Source: Distichodus sexfasciatus (taxonomy: Eukaryota; Chordata; Actinopteri; Characiformes; Distichodontidae). Taken from it: 64,000 nt of DNA. Position 1 is the first letter of the stretch; each line of letters begins with the position of its first letter. The position numbers and the translations under genes were made by a program. Location: the NCBI GenBank assembly GCA_032718565.1, contig JAVGVS010000012.1, forward strand, positions 503,001 to 567,000, read 5' to 3'. The notes beneath the pieces were generated by a model. It did not search any database. It was not told the origin of the DNA and saw only the letters and a program-made list of their open reading frames with translations. Shown piece by piece: positions 43,540-55,231 of this stretch.

Positions 43540-44530
43540 GGAACGGATGCTAATAAGGGCCAGAAAAAACCTTGAACTCCCTTTCTTCCTCCTCGGAACT
43601 GAAGTGACCCCCTAATAATTAGGGGACAAATTTCAAGTGCATTTCTCCTTTTCTATCAGAGTCAAAAGCTTTGTTATCCAATGGCTGACAAAAAAAATCC
43701 GCACCCCTGAATGGTTTTGACTCTTTGGCTTCCACAAAGCTGGTCATGAATGCTCAAACCATCTGTTTCTCTGGACGTTTGTCAGCACGAGCGTGGCAGA
43801 GGCAGCTGCCGGAGCGGCTCTTCCCTCAATGATGGAGCGTGCAACCTTTGTTCGTCGCACACCGGGCTTTGTCCGGGCTCAGGGCTGCCGGCCCGCTTCG
43901 ACAAGCTCCTGGAGGAACCCCTGAAACTGGTCAACGTGATGCGTCCGGCAGAAAGAGAAGGGAAGAGAAAGGCTGAACGCTAGCTGGCCGCCAGCCGCAC
44001 TGCCCCACGTTTGGGGATTTGGGGGCATTGTATGCCTTCCAGTCTGCGGCACAGTGGGTGAGGATGTCGGGAGCCAGAGAGGCAGTGTGCAAGCCAGTGG
44101 GGAAGGGGAGAGGTGAGAGAGAGAGAGAAAGAGAGACAGAGAGAGAGAGGCAGAGGGGGGCAGAATGGAGGGGGGCCTCCAGAATATTACACACTTAAAA
44201 TATAATCATGTCTTGGCAGGCGGGACGCAATCTGCCTGCATATTTCCAAATTAAAAAAAGGCCAGCATTGGGCAGGCCGAGCATATTGGAGCATAATTTA
44301 ATTCTTATCTTGTGCGGTCTGTACCCCGGTGTCTTCCTGTTTTATTTTTCCACCCCTTCACGCTGTTTTCTTTACGTCATTGTGAAATATCACTTTTATT
44401 TTCTATCACTGCTTTATTTTTGATCGCAAATACCGCCGATCGTCGTGACCTAATTGCATAAATTTGCCTAGCCATCGCACTTGACCGGAAAGACGGGCCA
44501 AGCCGTGATCTGAGCAGACAAGATCAACCT
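43540..44530. promoter_or_regulatory. Unique GC-balanced region with candidate regulatory blocks
   Basis: Two stretches (43540-43990 and 44200-44530) are repeat-free, with TCCCTCAATGATGGAGCG and CCTAATAATTAGGGG (a perfect palindrome around TAATTA, at about 43610). A (GA)n tract separates them. No exon is recognised. Confidence 0.3.
44110..44155. repeat. (GA)n microsatellite
   Basis: GAGAGAGAGAGAAAGAGAGAC and further GA units, followed by a G-rich GGGGGGCAG segment. Confidence 0.88.
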
Positions 44531-45179
44531 GTCTGGGTCAGCCAGTGTGGTCACTTTTGTTGTGAATCTCTAATAAATGTTTGAAAACTACACCAAAAAA
44601 GATACTTGTAATAATAAATATATAAAAAATAATGTTTAAATGCATGTAAAACAATTATTTTTTAAAAAGTGTTTAAGGTAAATAAACGACTATAAATTTT
44701 GAACCTTGACGTACCTAAAGTCCCCTGTTCCTAAAGAAAGGGATGAACTTCCTAACCATATAGTGAAGAAGCCCCACACCCATGTTGTAAAAGATATAAG
44801 AAGCCTTTCAGCCCTGCTGATAAAAGCTTGATGAATGGGAGGTGAGTTTATGAGGCTTCTCCTCATGTCTCCTCTGTTGTCACACATTGGGCCTCGAATA
44901 ATTTGTTGTTCCTGCTCACTGGGTTTCAGCCTCATTGGAAACTAATTGCTGAGAAGAAATAGATTCACTTGCTATAAAAGACTGATGAAGTTAAATTAGT
45001 TTTTATATGTTTGATGGAGAAGTGTGCTCTGTATTCTCTCGAGCTCTTCATTTTAGCCATATTTGGATGCTAAAAGGTGTGATATGCGCTAACATAACAT
45101 TTTGGAAAGACAAAAGACAGTTGTGGTCAGTATGAAGTATCCTGCCTTTAATATTTAGTTCATATATGTAGTTGAATAT
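44531..45179. other. AT-rich unique DNA
   Basis: No gene or repeat recognised. Confidence 0.5.
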
Positions 45180-45770
45180 TAAGCCAAAATGCTAATATGG
45201 CTGTAAGCGTGCAGAGGAAGCTCTCCTGTTTTGCAGCAGCCCTTATAATGGTGCATGCCTGCTACTGGTAAGTGGGAGACTTTAGCAGGAAACAGTTGTG
45301 TGCTTTCACACACAGGGGTCTGAGCGTGGCGCTTTTCTGTAGCCCCAGGGAGTGGAGGCCCCCCGCGCCGCTGACGCTACCGGCCCCGTTCCTCCGGAGC
45401 TGCGCGGTGCAAGTCAGACCTGATTAGAGCTGATGGCTGCGTGATGTGGACAAATTGTCACTGAGGGCGGATGAAGAGCGCGGCTATCTTGCCCAGCTCA
45501 GAAGTGAAAGTCAAAGCACCGGGGACCTTGTTAGGGCTAATTCCGGGCTGCTGTCTGATAGACGGCGAGGCCGAGATGCTTGTCGCGAACACTTGGCGCG
45601 ATGAAAGGGAAGGCGACCGGCGCCTGGATAATATAGGGACTACCTGGGGGGAGAGGGAAAGGAACAGTGTAAATTTTGGCAAAAAGCTTTAGCCAGGCAT
45701 GTTTAAAGCATGATGTAAATCGGTTCGGCATAAAAAGGCATCCTTAGTTTGATAGGGTCAGGAAGATTGA
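45180..45770. promoter_or_regulatory. Candidate regulatory block, CpG-bearing
   Basis: The stretch 45320-45630 is GC- and CpG-rich (CCCCGCGCCGCTGACGC, GCTGCGCGGTGC, GACGGCGAGGCCGAG). It contains CCTGATTAGAGCTGATGGC and ends near GGGGGGAGAGGGAAAGG. A CpG-island-like element without a visible exon donor. Confidence 0.3.
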
Positions 45771-46029
45771 GGTTCCTGGACGTCAATCGGCAATATTTTT
45801 GTTTCGTTCTTAAGAAAATTAAAAATAAGCTAATGTTTATCACAAAAATGCATGTAAGACAGCTTGCATAAGAGTGCTCTTCACCACATAGAAAATTCAG
45901 CGTGAAATTTCAGCATTTACTCAAATCTCCTCTTTTTACAACATAACTCACATTTTAACCTTTTAATTTCTAAGGTCAAAACTTTTTTGGATTGCACATC
46001 CCAGTGAAATGGACCACATTCTCATTCGA
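45771..46029. other. AT-rich spacer
   Basis: No recognisable feature. Confidence 0.5.
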
Positions 46030-46770
46030 GCCAACAGCAGAAAGTGTGAAGTACTCACTCATGCTTTTGTCTCCTCACTTAAAAACCCTCAACAATGGTC
46101 TGCGTGCTTATAGAGTGCTCTCCCTTTTTAACGGTTAACGGGTAGCGCGAGCATGAACATTACGCTTTAGCAGGGGCTGGAGAACCATATGGAGAGCTAA
46201 ATAAAACTCAGATCAAGCACAATGATGCCTGTGACTCCTTTGTAATGCCCTGGCCCACTGTGAAAGCCAGAGGGAGGAGAGCAGAGTTAGATCCTCATAA
46301 TGAGCTCATGAGGCGTGGGCAAATGAATGTATGGCTCGGTAATGTGGCCCTCTATTGAGGCAGGGGAAGTGGGGAATTCTCTGAGCCTCTCTTTTACTCT
46401 TGGTGTGACGGTTGAGCTTTTTGGAAGCCTCGTCGCCTGCCCAGTGTTGGGCTGTAATCAATGATGGAGACAGTTGACAGATTGTCCAAGCTTGCAGCCT
46501 TTGTTGTGGGTTGATGAAGTGAAAAAGCTTGGGTGATAGCCAATGAATAAAGATGTTTGAGGCCAATAAATAAAGCTTATAAGGCCATCGGTGTGACCAG
46601 CACAGTGAAAAGCTTTTTTTTTCCATCCCCTCCACCCTGGAAAAAATCTGCTGCCTTTGAAGGACTTGTGAAGCCGAAGGCGTCTCATTGCTCAATCAAA
46701 CAGATTAAGTCAGTCAGACAAGCAGCAATCTGTCCTATTCAATAAAGTTACTTTTGTCATGTGAGATCTC
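46030..46770. promoter_or_regulatory. Candidate conserved non-coding block
   Basis: Repeat-free and balanced in composition, with CCTCATAATGAGCTCATGAGG (near-palindromic) at about 46292, TGTAATCAATGATGG and GCCAATGAATAAAGATG words. The 129-codon minus-strand frame at 46306-46695 has no domain. Confidence 0.3.
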
Positions 46771-47029
46771 AGAGGGCCTCGTCATACAGCAAGTGGGTCT
46801 TTGATTTTTCACACGACTACTTAAAGTGATACCGAAATGTGCTGAGGTAGAGTCTAGTCTTGATTTCAATTGTCAGACAGTCTCCTTTTTCTCATTCAGA
46901 CCTTCCATCAAAACACAAAGTTCCACAAATAGATTTATTGTGTCAAATCTCGCTTTGAGCAATGTGAAAATATGTTTATAGCACAATTATCCTGATCTTT
47001 TTCCTTCATATATCTGCATCATACTTTTA
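46771..47029. other. AT-rich spacer
   Basis: No recognisable feature. Confidence 0.5.
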
Positions 47030-47560
47030 GAGCTAGCTTTGCACTAATTGGAAGAGTTGATGGGTTCGAAAATCGGAGCATGTCGCCTTTTAAAGCGGTT
47101 GCGACCCGGTAATGAGGACATCTGTTTTCATATGGCGCTTGACACATAGCACCAGAAATTTTATGTCATCTTGTCCAAACCCGTACATTGCTGGCAGACA
47201 ACATCGGATTCTCTGATTGGTTCTGACAAGTCACTGACAGCTCCGGAGGTGAGGAGGATGCATGACAAAGGGCAAACAGAGGCTGAAGTGCTGTCAGCCA
47301 CGGCCCACGCCAAACCGCCCCAAATCCCATCCCCCCCACATCCCACCCAGTTTTGGAAACTCCTCACCCCATCCCCACCCTCCCTGACCTCACCACACCA
47401 ACTGACACAAGCCCGTCAATCCTGTCACCCTCAGACCCCTCCCCACCCCCCCTTATCTCAAAAGCTACACCACCACTTTTAACCACACTTTCTTCAGTCA
47501 CTCATTCCCGCCATCATGGCTCCCACATTACCGAAAAGCAGTGTCTAAAAGCTGTCTTTG
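47030..47560. promoter_or_regulatory. Candidate regulatory block with C-rich strand
   Basis: The first part (47030-47300) is unique and balanced, with GCGGTTGCGACCCGGTAATG. The second (47310-47460) has C runs on the + strand and almost no G, a strong strand asymmetry. On the minus strand it reads as G-tracts. Confidence 0.3.
47436..47452 (-). other. Potential G-quadruplex tract
   Basis: The minus strand reads GGGGGGGTGGGGAGGGG, which supplies four G-tracts of three or more within 17 bases and very short loops. This is a strong sequence-level G-quadruplex candidate; folding in the cell is not shown. Confidence 0.6.
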
Positions 47561-47991
47561 ATCCCAAAATTCAACTAAATAATTCAGAATGTGATCACTC
47601 AAATTTTATTTGATTGCCCCATGCTAAATAATGCCCTTTTAACACTACTTAGAATCTGTGCCCAGTTTTTTTTTACTTTGTATTAATATCATTTTCTCTT
47701 TTTTATGGAATATTTCAGTTCATGCAACGTTTTTATTGAGCATGTGACATTCCTCAAGAACAAGGAATAGCCATATTGTGATTATACAGATGAGGATCTA
47801 AACCAAAAAAATAGCAAAACACTGCAATATTATGTTGGATCTAATATAAGCTTAAAGCTTTACCCATTTTAAGGCCAACTTCAACTTTAACCAAGATCAA
47901 CTCAAACCAAATTACACTCTACTAAGAACATGAAAATCACTGAAACTCACCTTATTGAGTGGATTTTACCTGTTTATTCTTTTTCTTTCAA
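47561..47991. other. AT-rich spacer
   Basis: No gene or repeat recognised. Confidence 0.5.
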
Positions 47992-48510
47992 AGTCAAAGT
48001 AAACTTTATTGTCCTGTCTGCTGTATACTGTACAAGTATACAGAGAGACGAGACGTGGCTCCAGTTTTAAGAGTGCAAAGAACAAAAAACAACAAAGAAG
48101 AAAAGAACAGTAAGGCACATAGAATAAGCAATATATTAATAGAATATAAATATGTACACTTTAAACTAGAACTAGAAAGGGAGACAATTCGGATGCGGTG
48201 TTCAGCCTACAATTACGGTCTTAGCGTTGTCTTTTACACTGAATGTGTAGTCGATCTGTGACAGTTTCAATATGAAAAATTCTATACAGTCTATTAAATA
48301 ATAACAGTATCTTTTATAAGGTCTGGGCTAACATTCCCGATGGATCTAGTAAGTGCAGATATTGTAACAGCAGTGGAGAACTAGAGTCTTTGCAATACTT
48401 TCAGTACTTTGTGAGAATGAGTCAGTGAGAAAATGTGATCAGTGTTATTTGCACAACTATTGAACATTGCTGCACATAATAGCGGCAGTGCAAACATTTT
48501 GCAATTTCTT
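47992..48510. mobile_element. Dispersed retroposon-like repeat, class uncertain
   Basis: CAAAGTCAAAGTAAACTTTA, TTGTCCTGTCTGCTGTATAC and GAGACGTGGCTCCAGTTTT resemble the start of a repeat I have seen in many fish genomes, and TGCAAACATTTTGCAATTTC near 48490 fits its far part. Only the first 100 bp are convincing. There is no coding capacity. Confidence 0.5.
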
Positions 48511-48606
48511 TGTAAATAGTAATAATATTTGAATGTCTTAACTGTGCTATTAATTAAATCTGAAATACATCATATTGGTACAGAAGTAGTCTGTACTTAC
48601 CATGCT

Positions 48607-48626
48607 TTCTGTGTGTGTGTGTGTGT
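48607..48626. repeat. (TG)n microsatellite, short
   Basis: About nine TG units. Confidence 0.85.
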
Positions 48627-48779
48627 TTTCTATACATTACCAGGACAATGTCCTATTGTGTAGCATTAACTATTAGAGCAGGAATAGTAATAATAGATTA
48701 TTGCAAAATGTTACTGCAGTAAGTAAATTTATGCACAATTAGTGGTTAAATGGATTCTATTTTCATGGCCCTTAGAACC

Positions 48780-49260
48780 CAAAACAAGAAGCAATGAAAG
48801 CTTGAACACCTCTTTTGGACACTGTCAGTGATCTCTCCCCATTTTGCAGCCCCACCATCATGGTTCCGTCTTTCATAACCTCCACGTTCCACCTCTCACC
48901 TCTGCCCCTCTCTGGATATGATATGTCCTACAGCCATGAGAGGTGCTTGTTGAAAGCTCTCTATTCAAGTGCTATTGTGAAATGTCATGTGCAGTAGCTT
49001 GAGTCCTAAACTGAGAGATTATATGCTAATCTGAAGTGGGAGCGAGTGGAGCAGTGATTAGCGTGGGTTCCTGAAGAATGGGTTTTTGAAAAGTCGCCGT
49101 GGCCCGCTCTCGTCAAGCCGAGTCACAAGACGTGGCAGGAGCACAGATTTGATGGTGAATATGAAGACGCGCACCTGCCATCTGGGGCTAGTGCAGTGAG
49201 AGCCAGCAAGCTTTCCTTTAACATCAAGTGTTGAACAGATTTTTGGCTTAATTTCATCGT
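48780..49260. promoter_or_regulatory. Candidate regulatory block
   Basis: Repeat-free, balanced sequence with TATGCTAATCTGAAG (octamer-like ATGCTAAT) and AGCAGTGATTAGCGTGG words and several CpGs at 49090-49180. No exon recognised. Confidence 0.28.
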
Positions 49261-50305
49261 TAACACTTTTTTTGGTCTGTTAGCACGTATTTACAGTTGT
49301 CCTATGTACAGAGGATTGGTCTGATGTCTTCAGCATGAAAAACCTGGGGGACATTGTTTTTCCCTTCATCAGACACAATTACTAACAGAAAGCCTGATAT
49401 ATTTAATATATTAAATTCTCAATTTACTTGATTTTTGTGAATAGAATCATTTACATATATTTGATATATTGTCAGTTGTTAATTTTTTCGCCATTCGCTT
49501 ATAAATTTAAGTAATTAATTTTTACAAATGTATTAGATTAGACTATTTGACTTCAGCTATGTGAAACACAGACTTCATCAGATTTTTATTTCGATGATAA
49601 AAGTCTTCTATCAGTCAGTCTCTAAATCACTTTGACATGAACGTTTCTATTTCATAATCGGCTTAAATGACTGCTTCTCATTCAATACCAGCAAACACAT
49701 TAATGATATATGTGATCACAGCATTTTATACAGTTTAATACGTTAATGGACAGCATCGAAGTGCCCATCTACACCTGTCTGATTTGTTCAATCTCCTCCT
49801 TTCTGATTGTCTATCCAAACGCATACCTTTCAGAAATTTTCAGTTCTTGAAATCAAAAACTATCAAAAAGAGCAGCATTATTTTAGATCTAAGGTAAGCC
49901 TAAACTTTTAATGACAACTGCAAACCAATTAGACCAAGAAGGTCCATAAAAGCCACTTCAAATCTTTATGTTGACAAAGTTTTTTCATTTCATAATCAGC
50001 TAATACAACAGCCTCTCGCTCAATAGTGGCAAATACATGGGTTCACCCCCACGTTTTATACAGACACACTCTTCGATATGTTGATGGACAGCATCAGAGT
50101 AGCGAAAACCTGCATTTCCTCCAGGAAGAACTTGCTGTAAACTTGTCTTATTCCTCAAGGCTGTGAGTCACCAACCTACCGTCTTAGATCAGCTGTCTTA
50201 GAGGTGTTGCCTCTCCTTACATCCTGTACTTCCCTGTATAACTATTCTCATGTCTTTCGGTTTTATTGGTGCCTTATGACGGAAAGATTTTTCCTGAAAC
50301 TGAGA
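49261..50305. other. AT-rich unique DNA
   Basis: TTGATATATTGTC and similar AT text. TTTATACAG and GGACAGCATC occur in two stretches about 350 bp apart (49721-49760 and 50057-50095), hinting at an old local duplication. No gene. Confidence 0.45.
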
Positions 50306-50545
50306 GTGAGAGTGAAAGAGTATATTTGTCATTGTGAACACACCACAGAGCAACACACAGTGCACCACAACGAAATGTGACCTCTGAATTTGACCTATCC
50401 GTGAAGGAGCACGGGGCAACTGACATGGCAGCACCCGGGGAGCACTGCTTGGGACGGTACCTTGCTCATGAGTATCTGTACCTTTACCGGTCCAGGATTC
50501 GAACCTTCTGATCACCGGGCAAACTCCCTAACATTACTAACTGCC
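50306..50545 (-). mobile_element. SINE family 1
   Basis: Antisense copy from GAGAGTGAAAGAGTATATTTG through AACGAAATGTGACCTCTG, GGGGAGCACTGCTTGGG and GGATTCGAACC (B-box complement) to a shortened head (CTAACATTACTAACTGCC). Confidence 0.88.
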
Positions 50546-50628
50546 CCGTGAGGCTGCCCTGTTATAAATCTGAAATTATGAAAAGAACTGTTGATCTTTA
50601 CAGTATTTTAGTGCATAGTCCAGGTCCT

Positions 50629-50824
50629 GAAAGTGAGTGATTATTTGTCATCGTGAATGCACCACAGCACAGCACACAGTGCACCGCAATGAAATGTGAC
50701 CTCTGCATTTGGGGACGGTACCTTGCTCATGAGTACCTCAGTGGTAACTTTACCAGCCCTGGATTCAAACCTGCGACGTTCTGATCACGGGGCGAACACC
50801 CTACCGTTATGCCACCAGCTGTCC
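50629..50824 (-). mobile_element. SINE family 1 with internal deletion
   Basis: Antisense copy: GAAAGTGAGTGATTATTTG, AATGAAATGTGACCTCTGC, then the usual 60-70 bp before GGGGACGGTACCTTGC are missing. The head CTACCGTTATGCCACCAGC is present. It lies about 80 bp after another copy in the same orientation. Confidence 0.87.
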
Positions 50825-50839
50825 TCTGATTGTACGCTT

Positions 50840-51360
50840 TAGGGCTGGGTAATACAGAATATATATTGATATGTTGGCTGTACGCCCAGAATAAACACTG
50901 ATCAAGTAAATCTCAAGTAAATAGCTGTATTGTAAGTAGAATGCTGTTAGTTGTTTTATCAGTTTATCAGTTCTGCATGTATTAAAGGGAAAGATTTGAC
51001 TGAAGTGGAGCGTTTTTGCAAGTGATGGCGTTCCACAAGAGAGTCACACACACACAGCACGTTTACACCTCGAAGAATGTCATTTATGCATGATTACGCA
51101 TTTACTTCTGTTTTTGTGCACGGAATAGCAGAACCAGTGCTGTTTTTCTTTGGAACTTAATCGTTTGTTTCCATCTCCAATTAACGTCTCTGCACTTTCC
51201 TCCGCTTATCGTATAAAATGTGCACGCGGTAGGAGAGTTTCTGGATGAGTGGGGGAAGTGAGCTGCCCGTTTTGAGAGGGCCGAGAAGTAAAATTTGAAA
51301 GTGTAGTACATGGAACATGCCAAGATATATAGAGTATATTCGATATATTGCCCACCTCTA
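50840..51360. mobile_element. Non-autonomous hAT-like DNA transposon with probable 8-bp target duplication
   Basis: Left end TAGGGCTGGGTAATAC, right end in complement TAGAGGTGGGCAATATATCG. The flanks GTACGCTT (50832-50839) and GTACACCT (51361-51368) agree at six of eight positions, as expected for an aged hAT duplication. Internal segments match the element at 13461-13996. No transposase frame. Confidence 0.75.
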
Positions 51361-51382
51361 GTACACCTATAAGTGTACCTTT

Positions 51383-51895
51383 AGGGTCTGTGTCCACCAA
51401 ACATTTTTTGCGCTGATGGCGCCTATTCTTAATACAGATCCTATGAGATTCAGTCTTCAGAGCACAAAAAGATGCCAGTGGAGCGCTGCGCTCATCAGTG
51501 TCACTTCTGTCCCACTAGCCAATTAAAATCGAGGAAGGGCGGGGCATATAAATCGGCTGTACTCTCTCAGCTGTTTTTTTGCATGGTTCATCTCATGCAC
51601 CCAATCTCTACATCTCGAAGACGTGAGTATCTTGTTCGAAGGCTGCCGCTAATACAAAGATGCGATTTCTCTCCATTGTAAAGATAACCTTGTCAGCTGA
51701 CCTACCGATCTTAAATGAACATGTTACAATGTGTACATGAAGCAGGAACAAATGTGGAGGTGCCCGATGACGCTTTTCGTAACTGAGCAACAACAAGCGC
51801 TGAAAGAAGCACCAACAAAGCGCTGAGAAAGCGCTCTGGAAGTGAGGTTTTGACTGCGCTTAGTGCAAAAAACGCATTTGGTGGACACAGGCCCT
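51383..51895. mobile_element. DNA transposon with AGGGYCTGTGTCCACC termini, Harbinger-like
   Basis: Left AGGGTCTGTGTCCACCAAA and right, in complement, AGGGCCTGTGTCCACCAAA are inverted with one mismatch over 19 bp; both continue into GCGTTTTTTGC-like text. Further GCGCT words recur inside (GCGCTGAGAAAGCGCTC). There is no transposase. The target duplication is unclear, so the superfamily is tentative. Confidence 0.75.
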
Positions 51896-52440
51896 CAAGT
51901 GTGAATACACGTGCACTAGAATGAACAATACAGAAGTATGTTACAGAAATCAGGTTTTTTGACCGTCACCATACAGTTTTTCCTATTGTCTAAACCACTT
52001 TCTTTCCATTGAAAGTGCCACAATAACACAAGTTTACAACATGCTTTACCCCCGCTAGTATATATTGAAGATTCTCATCACTACTGGACATGTCCGTGAG
52101 AGCGGCACACCTGAGACTGTGCTAGGCACGGGAGCTGTCGTGTAAATTTCACAGTATCGTGGCTGTGTTGGCTCGCCCTCTCTGGAGCGTTGGCACCTTC
52201 AGCTCTACCTGAGAGAAGTGATCGTCGCTAACCATCACCCTCTCTGCCCTACAGAGCTTTTAATACAGTGCCTAAGTGCTGAGAGAGTGTGTCTGTTGGC
52301 GGCATAGGTTGGGAAATATGTCTAATGCCCTGTTCTCTTGCCCATGACTTAAGGCATAATGCATGTTGGAGCGGGAAATGTTTAAATCAGCTTTCATACT
52401 GTCATGTATTTTACGCCTCTTTTTCAGAGCGACTTCCTTT
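51896..52440. promoter_or_regulatory. Unique region with candidate regulatory block (52080-52330)
   Basis: The block is repeat-free and balanced, with CACACCTGAGACTGTG (E-box). No gene is recognised. Confidence 0.25.
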
Positions 52441-52565
52441 TTCTTACTACAGGGATGGTGTCCCTGCACCAACTTCAGGGTAAGGGGTCTTGCTCAGGGC
52501 TCCAATGTTCATTTTAGGGTCTTTTGGAATTCAAACCCCACAGTCTTATGGCCACTAGGCAATCC
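52420..52565 (-). mobile_element. Third tRNA-headed SINE type, decayed
   Basis: TTTTCAGAGCGACTTCC, ACAGGGATGGTGTCCCTGC, CTTGCTCAGGGCTCCAATG and TTCAAACCCCACAGTC (B-box complement) with GGCCACTAGGC at the end give an antisense SINE outline. It is related to the remnant at 33965-34160. Confidence 0.6.
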
Positions 52566-53320
52566 ATCAGTCACAGAACAGTTATATAAAATCCTTTTGG
52601 ATGATGCAGACAAAAAAAAACGTCTAGCATTTCGAGTAAATCCAGTCCCCACAGATGTTATACGCTCTTTTTACAAAACCTCTATTCGGTCCGTCCCAGG
52701 TCGTCTCATGACATTGTCGCGGGACGCCCATTCGGGAGCTGAATTTACTAGGTATCCCGCTGTTATCGCAAATTGATAGAGGCTTGGAGAGCAGGTCGTA
52801 ACACAGGCATATAAAGCACACGCTTACGGCTCCTGTGTTCTGTTTAGCCATTGATAGAAACGCATTGATTCTCAGCTGTCGTTCGGCCCATGAAAATTAT
52901 AATACAGAACCGAGATTAGAGCAAAATTATTGTGGCCGGAAGGCATTTACCCAGAGATGCCAGACAGGGTTAGTTAGGAGTGGGGAGGGAGGGGATGCCA
53001 GGCTTCAGCCCAAGAATAATGATTATACATTAGGTTCTATGTGCGGGGTATTATTGCTGTACATTATGTATGTTCCATTTATACCACTTCACACGCCGCA
53101 GCCATGCTGTCAGAGAGGTAATTACTCTCTACGCCAATGAGCACTTATCAGCCCTGCCGCTGTTTATTGCCAAAATGAAGAGCGCTTGTCAGTCAAGGTC
53201 ACCGCCTTGTGTGTCCTTTTTAATAGTTCTTTCACAGTTGTTGAACTTTGCATGGGGCCCTCTTTAAACGCAGACTGCCGACGTCTTGAAGCCTGAGTGT
53301 TGCTCTCCCTCATTTATTTT
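52566..53320. promoter_or_regulatory. Candidate conserved non-coding block
   Basis: Repeat-free text with CpGs in 52680-52740, a CTGTTATCGCAAATTGATAG word and AGAATAATGATTATACATTAGG near 53010. The frames are short. Regulatory role inferred. Confidence 0.3.
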
Positions 53321-53989
53321 ATTTGTTACACCAAGATGGGTAAAAACGAAACAGAGGCTGAGACCCAACTGTAGACAAAAAGAAATGTGGAGAAATCGAG
53401 CAGGCTTTGTGCTGGAGCGACGGAAAAGAATGTCTGCAATGTTATGGGGTTAGATTGTGTATCTGTGTTTGAGTGTCTCACAGTCTGTAAACATGCGATG
53501 AGGGTGTGTGGCTGCAGGAGTGCGCACACACACGGACACACACACGCGTGTGTATGATAAGTTCAGCTGACAGCGGCCAAAGAGCCTGTTCCTAACTTGG
53601 GGGCCGATGCTAACGCATGGATGATTTTGCTACACCAGCTAAGGCTAAAATTACATGTAGCCCTCAGTGCACGACATCCTCTGGCCTCAGGACAAAAACA
53701 TATTTTTGTTGCCTTGGCCCTGTGCTGCCTTAAGCTTCTTGGTTTTTTTTGTACTTGCTGGCGATTGTCTGCTGTATCTCATATCAAAAGTTGGGGCAAA
53801 CAGACTCATTTGCTTATTCAGCCTCCTTAGGTAATATGGCCTGCGATGTGCTAACTGCCACTTTTATTCTGTGTGATATTTGCATATGAATGATAAAACT
53901 ATTATTAGCATTTCATTTAGCCGTCATAGATTTTTTTTTATTTTTATATTTGTGTTGCTGTTGGAATAGTCGTTGAATATTGTGTAATG
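53321..53989. promoter_or_regulatory. Unique region, candidate regulatory content in 53560-53860
   Basis: A (CA)n-rich stretch at 53524-53550 (CACACACACGGACACACACACGCG), then balanced unique text. From 53870 on it is AT-rich with AAACTATTATTAGCATTTCATTTAG. No gene. Confidence 0.27.
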
Positions 53990-53997
53990 TGTGCTGT

Positions 53998-54620
53998 CAG
54001 TGTTGGGGAGTAACGGAATACATGTACGGGCGTTACGTATTTAGAATACAAAATATGAGTAACTGTATTCCGTTACAGTTACCGTTTAAATAGGTGATAA
54101 TTAGAATACAGTTACTTTGTTGAAATAAATGGATTACACAGCGTTCTTTTCTTGTTTCATATGTTAGGCTATCCCCTCTCTATCCCCTCTCTAATTTTGG
54201 TAATTCCACGCATTGCCGGTGTTCCCCAAACAAAACACGCAATAAGAGGCTCTAATGTAAGCGTCCTGTTAATGTTGGTGGCGTCAGTTACACAATGCAC
54301 CCGGAGCCAGCACAACAGAGCCAGCAGTGCCCGGGCAGGAATGCATTTCTTACTCTGAAATTTCGTGTTTGCTCCTTTAGAGTAAGTATAGTGTCTATTC
54401 AGGGAGATTTGGGCTTAACAGCCAATTGGTAGAGAAAAACAAACAAGAATTTGCAGGATGTAGTTGTAAAAAGCATGACAATACGTTAAGTAATCCAAAG
54501 TATTCAGAATATGTTACTCACATTGAGTAATTTAATGGAATACGTTACAAACTACATTTTGGGGTATGTATTCTGTAATCTGTAGTGGAATATATTTTAA
54601 AAGTAACCTTCCCAACACTG
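53998..54620. mobile_element. hAT-like non-autonomous transposon with 8-bp target duplication
   Basis: Left end CAGTGTTGGGGAGTAACGG; right end, in complement, CAGTGTTGGGAAGGTTAC. The flanks TGTGCTGT (53990-53997) and TGTGCTAT (54621-54628) form an 8-bp duplication with one mismatch. Sub-terminal GTATTCCGTTAC-type words repeat many times at both ends, as expected of transposase-binding repeats. No coding capacity. One of the clearest transposon boundaries in the window. Confidence 0.9.
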
Positions 54621-54628
54621 TGTGCTAT

Positions 54629-55155
54629 TTAAACCTATATCTGCCCGCCATTAATCAGAAATTGGCTAGCTATCTCATGACCACATCTTTATTGACAACG
54701 TGTAGTCCTAAGCTGGGTGTGAGGATTGAACGTCCGTTTCTAATGTCAAATTGTATAAACAACTCCCACATTTTGTTTAAACAGACAGTGACTTTACTTC
54801 GCTTCAGATTCCCTCACAGCGCACAATCCGATTTGTATTTTGATATTCCGGAAATGTCCCCTTCAAAACTCTCCCCCCATATGGACATCTTTAGTGGATT
54901 GCAGAAATGAACAGTTCTTTCCCTAGCTTGTGTCGCAGTGCTGACAGGAGTCACTTTGATACGCTTCCGAAGCCTGAGTTTTGCATTGACTGTGTGAGTT
55001 TCTTTCCCGGGGCTCCGTCTTTGCAGACATGGTGAGCTGTCGTTTCCTTACTCGCTGTGACACGTGTGACGCTTACTTCTTATGACAAGTGCTGGACTTC
55101 AGCCTCAGCGACTGACAATATTTCTCCAGGTGAAGTGCCCCAATGTGTAAACCAA
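54629..55155. other. Unique DNA, no gene seen
   Basis: Balanced text with TCACTTTGATACGC; nothing recognised. Confidence 0.45.
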
Positions 55156-55231
55156 CAGATATATAAATCCAGCACCCCCCATGTATTTAGACATGAAAAG
55201 ATTGGGTATTTTTATCAACAAAAAACTAGAA
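55156..55231. repeat. Direct repeat, copy 1
   Basis: CAGATATATAAATCCAGCAC through to AAAAACTAGAA matches 56058-56137 with a few small differences. The second copy lies in a hAT-like remnant, so this one is likely a partial copy of the same element. Confidence 0.9.
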
